Source: Aneurinibacillus sp. REN35
GTDB lineage: Bacteria > Bacillota > Bacilli > Aneurinibacillales > Aneurinibacillaceae
DNA length: 64,000 nucleotides
Assembly: GCF_041379945.2 (NCBI RefSeq)
Contig: NZ_JBFTXJ020000001.1
Span: 62,001-126,000, forward strand
Direction of reading: 5' to 3'
The notes under the pieces were generated by a model. It did not search any database, had not been told where the DNA came from, and saw only the letters and a list, made by a program, of their open reading frames with translations. Shown in pieces: positions 61,742 to 64,000 of this stretch. A program made the position numbers and the translations under genes. The first letter of the stretch is position 1. Each line of letters begins with the position of its first letter.

Positions 61742-63274
61742 ATGAATAAAAAAGTGCTTATAGCTGGTGCCATGGTAAGTATGTTATTGCTTGCTGCCTG
61801 TGGACAAACCGAAAAGGATGAGGCTCTAACACAGACGAGTGGACAGTCGACTGCGCCCATAGCAAATAAAAAAGAGCAGCAAATGATTATGGATATCATA
61901 GCGAAGGAGTCACGCCTGGAAATGAAACCGGGTCTTATGTTGCCAGTTTGGACATACGGAGGGAGTGTGCCGGGCCAGGAGATCCGGGTGAAACAAGGAC
62001 AAGAGGTTATTGTAAAGTTAAAAAATGAACTTACAGAAAATGTAACCATACACTGGCATGGCTATCCTGTTCCTTCTGAAATGGATGGAGTACCTGGCAT
62101 GTCACAAAACTCGATAAAACCAGGAGAATCGTTTACATACCGATTCAAAGCAACCGTTCCGGGTACGTATTGGTATCATTCCCATAAGGATAGTGCCGCC
62201 CAGGTTGATAAAGGATTATATGGAGCACTTATTGTCGAGGGGGAAGACGAGGAAAAAACAGCAAGAGATTATACACTCGTATTAGACGAATGGGAGACGA
62301 ATACAGCCAATCAGGGCCATTCCATGAATGGAATGGATCATGCCAACATGGAGAATATGAATAAGCATGCAGCAGATAATCACACTTCACCTATGAACAA
62401 GATGAGTATGGATCACATGTCCTCCTATGATTTATTTACAGTGAACGGGAAATCGGGGGCGCTAATTGAACCTCTAGCAGCTCAGACAGGGGAAACGGTT
62501 CGGTTGCGCTTGATTAATGCCGGTTACCAGCTTCGTCTCTTCGATTTTGGAGATGTGCCGTATAGAGTTGTATCGACAGATGGACAGAAAATTCAACAGC
62601 CAAGTGAAGTAAAGGGAAAGGCACTTCCGATCGGTCCAGGGGAGCGCTATGATGTGATCTTTACAACACCGTCGTCCAGCTTTGAAATTCTGGATCGAAC
62701 CCAAAGGGAAGCGGCAAAAGACGTGAAGGTGGTTGTGCAAAACCAAGAAAATAAGAAAGTGACACCGAGCGGCAAGGCCGCTGCAGAGTTATTTGATATC
62801 GCCAATTATGGGAAAGCCACAGCGCCGACGCAGTCTGGGGGTCCAAAATACGACAGGCAATTTCATATGGTATTCGAAGACATAATGGATCCGAGATCAG
62901 ATATGGGAATGAAGTATACGATTAACGGAAAGTCCTTTCCTGATACTGAAAAACTAACAGTCAAAAAGGGAGAGTATGTAAAAGTAACCTATGAGAATAA
63001 AGGAGATGCCAATCATCCTATGCATCTTCATGGACACTTTGTAAAAGTGTTGTCTAAAAACGGAAAACCAGTATCCGGTTCGCCAATTAGTAAAGATACG
63101 CTAAATGTAAAGCCAGGTGAGAAATATGAAATCGAATTTGTTGCTGATAATCCTGGTAATTGGATGTTTCACTGCCATGACTTACATCATGCAAGCACAG
63201 GAATGGCGACCACAGTAGAATACGAAGGGTACAAAAACCCTGTAAAATTAAATGGCAATGAGCAAGGTGAATAA
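61742..63274 (+). CDS. Multicopper oxidase lipoprotein, Met/His-rich
   Basis: A 510-residue laccase-like multicopper oxidase. ATG 61742 follows GGGGAAGGGAAAAGG and gives a lipoprotein signal (LLLAACG). Copper motifs: TIHWHGYPVP, WYHSHKDSA, HPMHLHGHFVK, and WMFHCHDLHHASTGM with the type-1 Cys, His and Met. A Met/His-rich stretch at about residues 198-235 (NGMDHANMENMNKHAADNH and MNKMSMDHM) resembles the copper-loading insert of CueO/CopA enzymes, so it probably oxidises Cu(I) outside the membrane and protects from copper. Single gene with terminator. Confidence 0.9.
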   Translation: MNKKVLIAGAMVSMLLLAACGQTEKDEALTQTSGQSTAPIANKKEQQMIMDIIAKESRLEMKPGLMLPVWTYGGSVPGQEIRVKQGQEVIVKLKNELTENVTIHWHGYPVPSEMDGVPGMSQNSIKPGESFTYRFKATVPGTYWYHSHKDSAAQVDKGLYGALIVEGEDEEKTARDYTLVLDEWETNTANQGHSMNGMDHANMENMNKHAADNHTSPMNKMSMDHMSSYDLFTVNGKSGALIEPLAAQTGETVRLRLINAGYQLRLFDFGDVPYRVVSTDGQKIQQPSEVKGKALPIGPGERYDVIFTTPSSSFEILDRTQREAAKDVKVVVQNQENKKVTPSGKAAAELFDIANYGKATAPTQSGGPKYDRQFHMVFEDIMDPRSDMGMKYTINGKSFPDTEKLTVKKGEYVKVTYENKGDANHPMHLHGHFVKVLSKNGKPVSGSPISKDTLNVKPGEKYEIEFVADNPGNWMFHCHDLHHASTGMATTVEYEGYKNPVKLNGNEQGE

Positions 63275-63296
63275 ATACCATTCATCAAAGGTGTAG

Positions 63297-63318
63297 AGAT
63301 TTTTCTACACCTTTTTCA
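63297..63318 (+). terminator. Rho-independent terminator of the multicopper oxidase gene
   Basis: AAAGGTGTAGA / TCTACACCTTT stem with TTTTTC behind it. Confidence 0.85.
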
Positions 63319-63546
63319 TGTGCGCATGAAGGAAATGAGCAGCAATGCAAGAAAAAAGGTGACAAGAAATATACCAATATGTACGACCCAGCTTTTTTTC
63401 CACTTATACCAAATAAAAGTTGCTAGTAGAACGGAAAAAGTAAAAAGAATAACGTTTTGCAATAGAGTAATCACATATTTTTTGGTCGAGTTTTCCGTAG
63501 AGATGGTGGAGCCGACCGATATGTATTCAACAGTCTCATACGGAGT
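63316..63546 (-). CDS. Small membrane protein, start uncertain
   Basis: The frame is open from 63660, but its upper part runs through a consensus promoter of the opposite strand, so the true start is probably nearer 63546. The C-terminal 60 residues hold two membrane helices (ITLLQNVILFTFSVLLATFIWY and VVHIGIFLVTFFLALLLISFM) with a basic loop (KWKKSW) between. No recognisable family and no clear ribosome site. It could be a chance frame. Confidence 0.35.
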   Translation of the reverse strand, partial: TPYETVEYISVGSTISTENSTKKYVITLLQNVILFTFSVLLATFIWYKWKKSWVVHIGIFLVTFFLALLLISFMRT

Positions 63547-63555
63547 AAATAAACA

Positions 63556-63584
63556 TTGACAAAAAATTATTTTTGTGTTATAAT
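63556..63584 (+). promoter_or_regulatory. Perfect consensus sigma-A promoter
   Basis: TTGACA (63556-63561), 17 bases, TATAAT (63579-63584). It drives the MBL-fold gene at 63684, leaving a leader of about 95 bases. Confidence 0.9.
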
Positions 63585-63683
63585 TAAAAATTTTACATTG
63601 ATTTAATGTTTTGGGCTGTGTTACATATAATATGTACCATTTTACGATAGCGTACAGCAAATTTTATAAAAGGGGAGAAGGCG

Positions 63684-64000
63684 ATGAGGATTGCGGGTGG
63701 AGTAGAAATGATTGAGTTAAGCATTCAGGGGTATGTATTACACCCTACATTCGTTTGGAATGAAAAAGAGGCCGTTCTTATTGATGTCGGGATGCCCGGC
63801 CAATGGGAAGCAATACGGATGGCTATGTGTAAAGTCGGCGTATCGCTTGATAAGGTAAAAGCGATTATTCTGACCCATCAAGATATTGACCATATCGGCA
63901 GTCTGCCCGAAATTCTTCAAGCCTTTTCTCATCAAATCGATGTATATGCACATGAACTGGATAAGCCATATATTGAAGGGGATCTCCCGTTAATTAAAAC
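63684..64000 (+). CDS. Metallo-beta-lactamase-fold hydrolase (3' end outside window)
   Basis: ATG 63684 follows AGGGGAGAAGGCG. The visible 105 residues show the fold start: AVLIDVGMPGQWEAI, then IILTHQDIDHIGSLPEIL, with the HxxxDH metal-binding loop (first His kept, second replaced by Asp in HQDIDH, a common variant). Family members are glyoxalase II-like or general MBL hydrolases; the substrate is unknown. Confidence 0.85.
   Translation, partial: MRIAGGVEMIELSIQGYVLHPTFVWNEKEAVLIDVGMPGQWEAIRMAMCKVGVSLDKVKAIILTHQDIDHIGSLPEILQAFSHQIDVYAHELDKPYIEGDLPLIK

Noticed and set aside
1-64000. CRISPR arrays, tRNA or rRNA genes, intact transposases
   Set aside because: None was recognised on either strand by reading; no regularly spaced direct repeats, no cloverleaf-like sequences and no transposase motifs were seen.

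Overview
The window looks like chromosomal DNA of an endospore-forming Bacillota, probably a Paenibacillaceae-type genus such as Aneurinibacillus or Brevibacillus. This is inferred from a gamma-type spore protein, a PdaA spore-cortex deacetylase, an SLH-domain S-layer-type protein, strong AGGAGG ribosome sites, frequent TTG/GTG starts and mixed base composition. No rRNA, tRNA, CRISPR array or intact insertion sequence was seen.

Layout. 1-4.4 kb: an acyltransferase cut by the window edge, a spore protein, a 37-residue membrane peptide, an alpha/beta hydrolase and a GlmS-type protein whose catalytic N-terminal Cys is Ser. 4.4-9.7 kb: an AT-rich accessory stretch with two 88-bp direct repeats flanking a 2.3-kb segment (membrane protein, hydrolase, RidA), then a decayed sensor-kinase remnant, a PepSY protein, a frameshifted secreted protein and a MarR/DUF4097-type pair with conspicuous inverted repeats. 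9.7-11.7 kb: a divergent LysR/quinone-oxidoreductase pair. 11.8-15.7 kb: a run of immunity-like genes (frameshifted CbrC family, orphans, SMI1/KNR4). 15.8-18.9 kb: DsrE, flavin-binding and HPP-family genes divergent from a GntR regulator.

19.1-29.3 kb holds the most unusual locus: a tight four-gene operon of two diverged HNH nucleases whose first residues and HNH core recall PtuB/TIGR02646 proteins, a 2278-residue beta-rich protein with fibronectin-like ends and a glycine-zipper-like segment, and a Kelch protein. The tail of the giant protein and the head of the Kelch protein share a helical repeat motif. I know of no described system with this layout.

29.5-32.6 kb: an MFS exporter, PdaA and small proteins. 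32.6-43.6 kb: a complete trans-4-hydroxy-L-proline degradation cluster (epimerase, heteromeric D-hydroxyproline dehydrogenase, HPC deaminase, semialdehyde dehydrogenase, AGCS transporter) governed by a sigma-54 activator; both arms have textbook -24/-12 promoters. It includes a proline-racemase paralog that has lost both catalytic cysteines. 43.7-47.2 kb: an SLH protein, a 2-oxoacid dehydrogenase remnant, a cold-shock protein and a DEAD-box helicase. 47.3-55.5 kb: an acid-sugar catabolic operon with a RuBisCO-like protein, a DUF1537 kinase, GntR, a dehydrogenase, a TRAP transporter and a class II aldolase-like protein. 55.7-61.6 kb: an SDR gene and a second sigma-54-controlled operon (lactonase-like MBL protein, alcohol dehydrogenase, aldehyde dehydrogenase) with its own PAS/AAA+ activator. 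61.7-64 kb: a Met-rich multicopper oxidase lipoprotein and the start of a metallo-beta-lactamase-fold gene behind a perfect sigma-A promoter.
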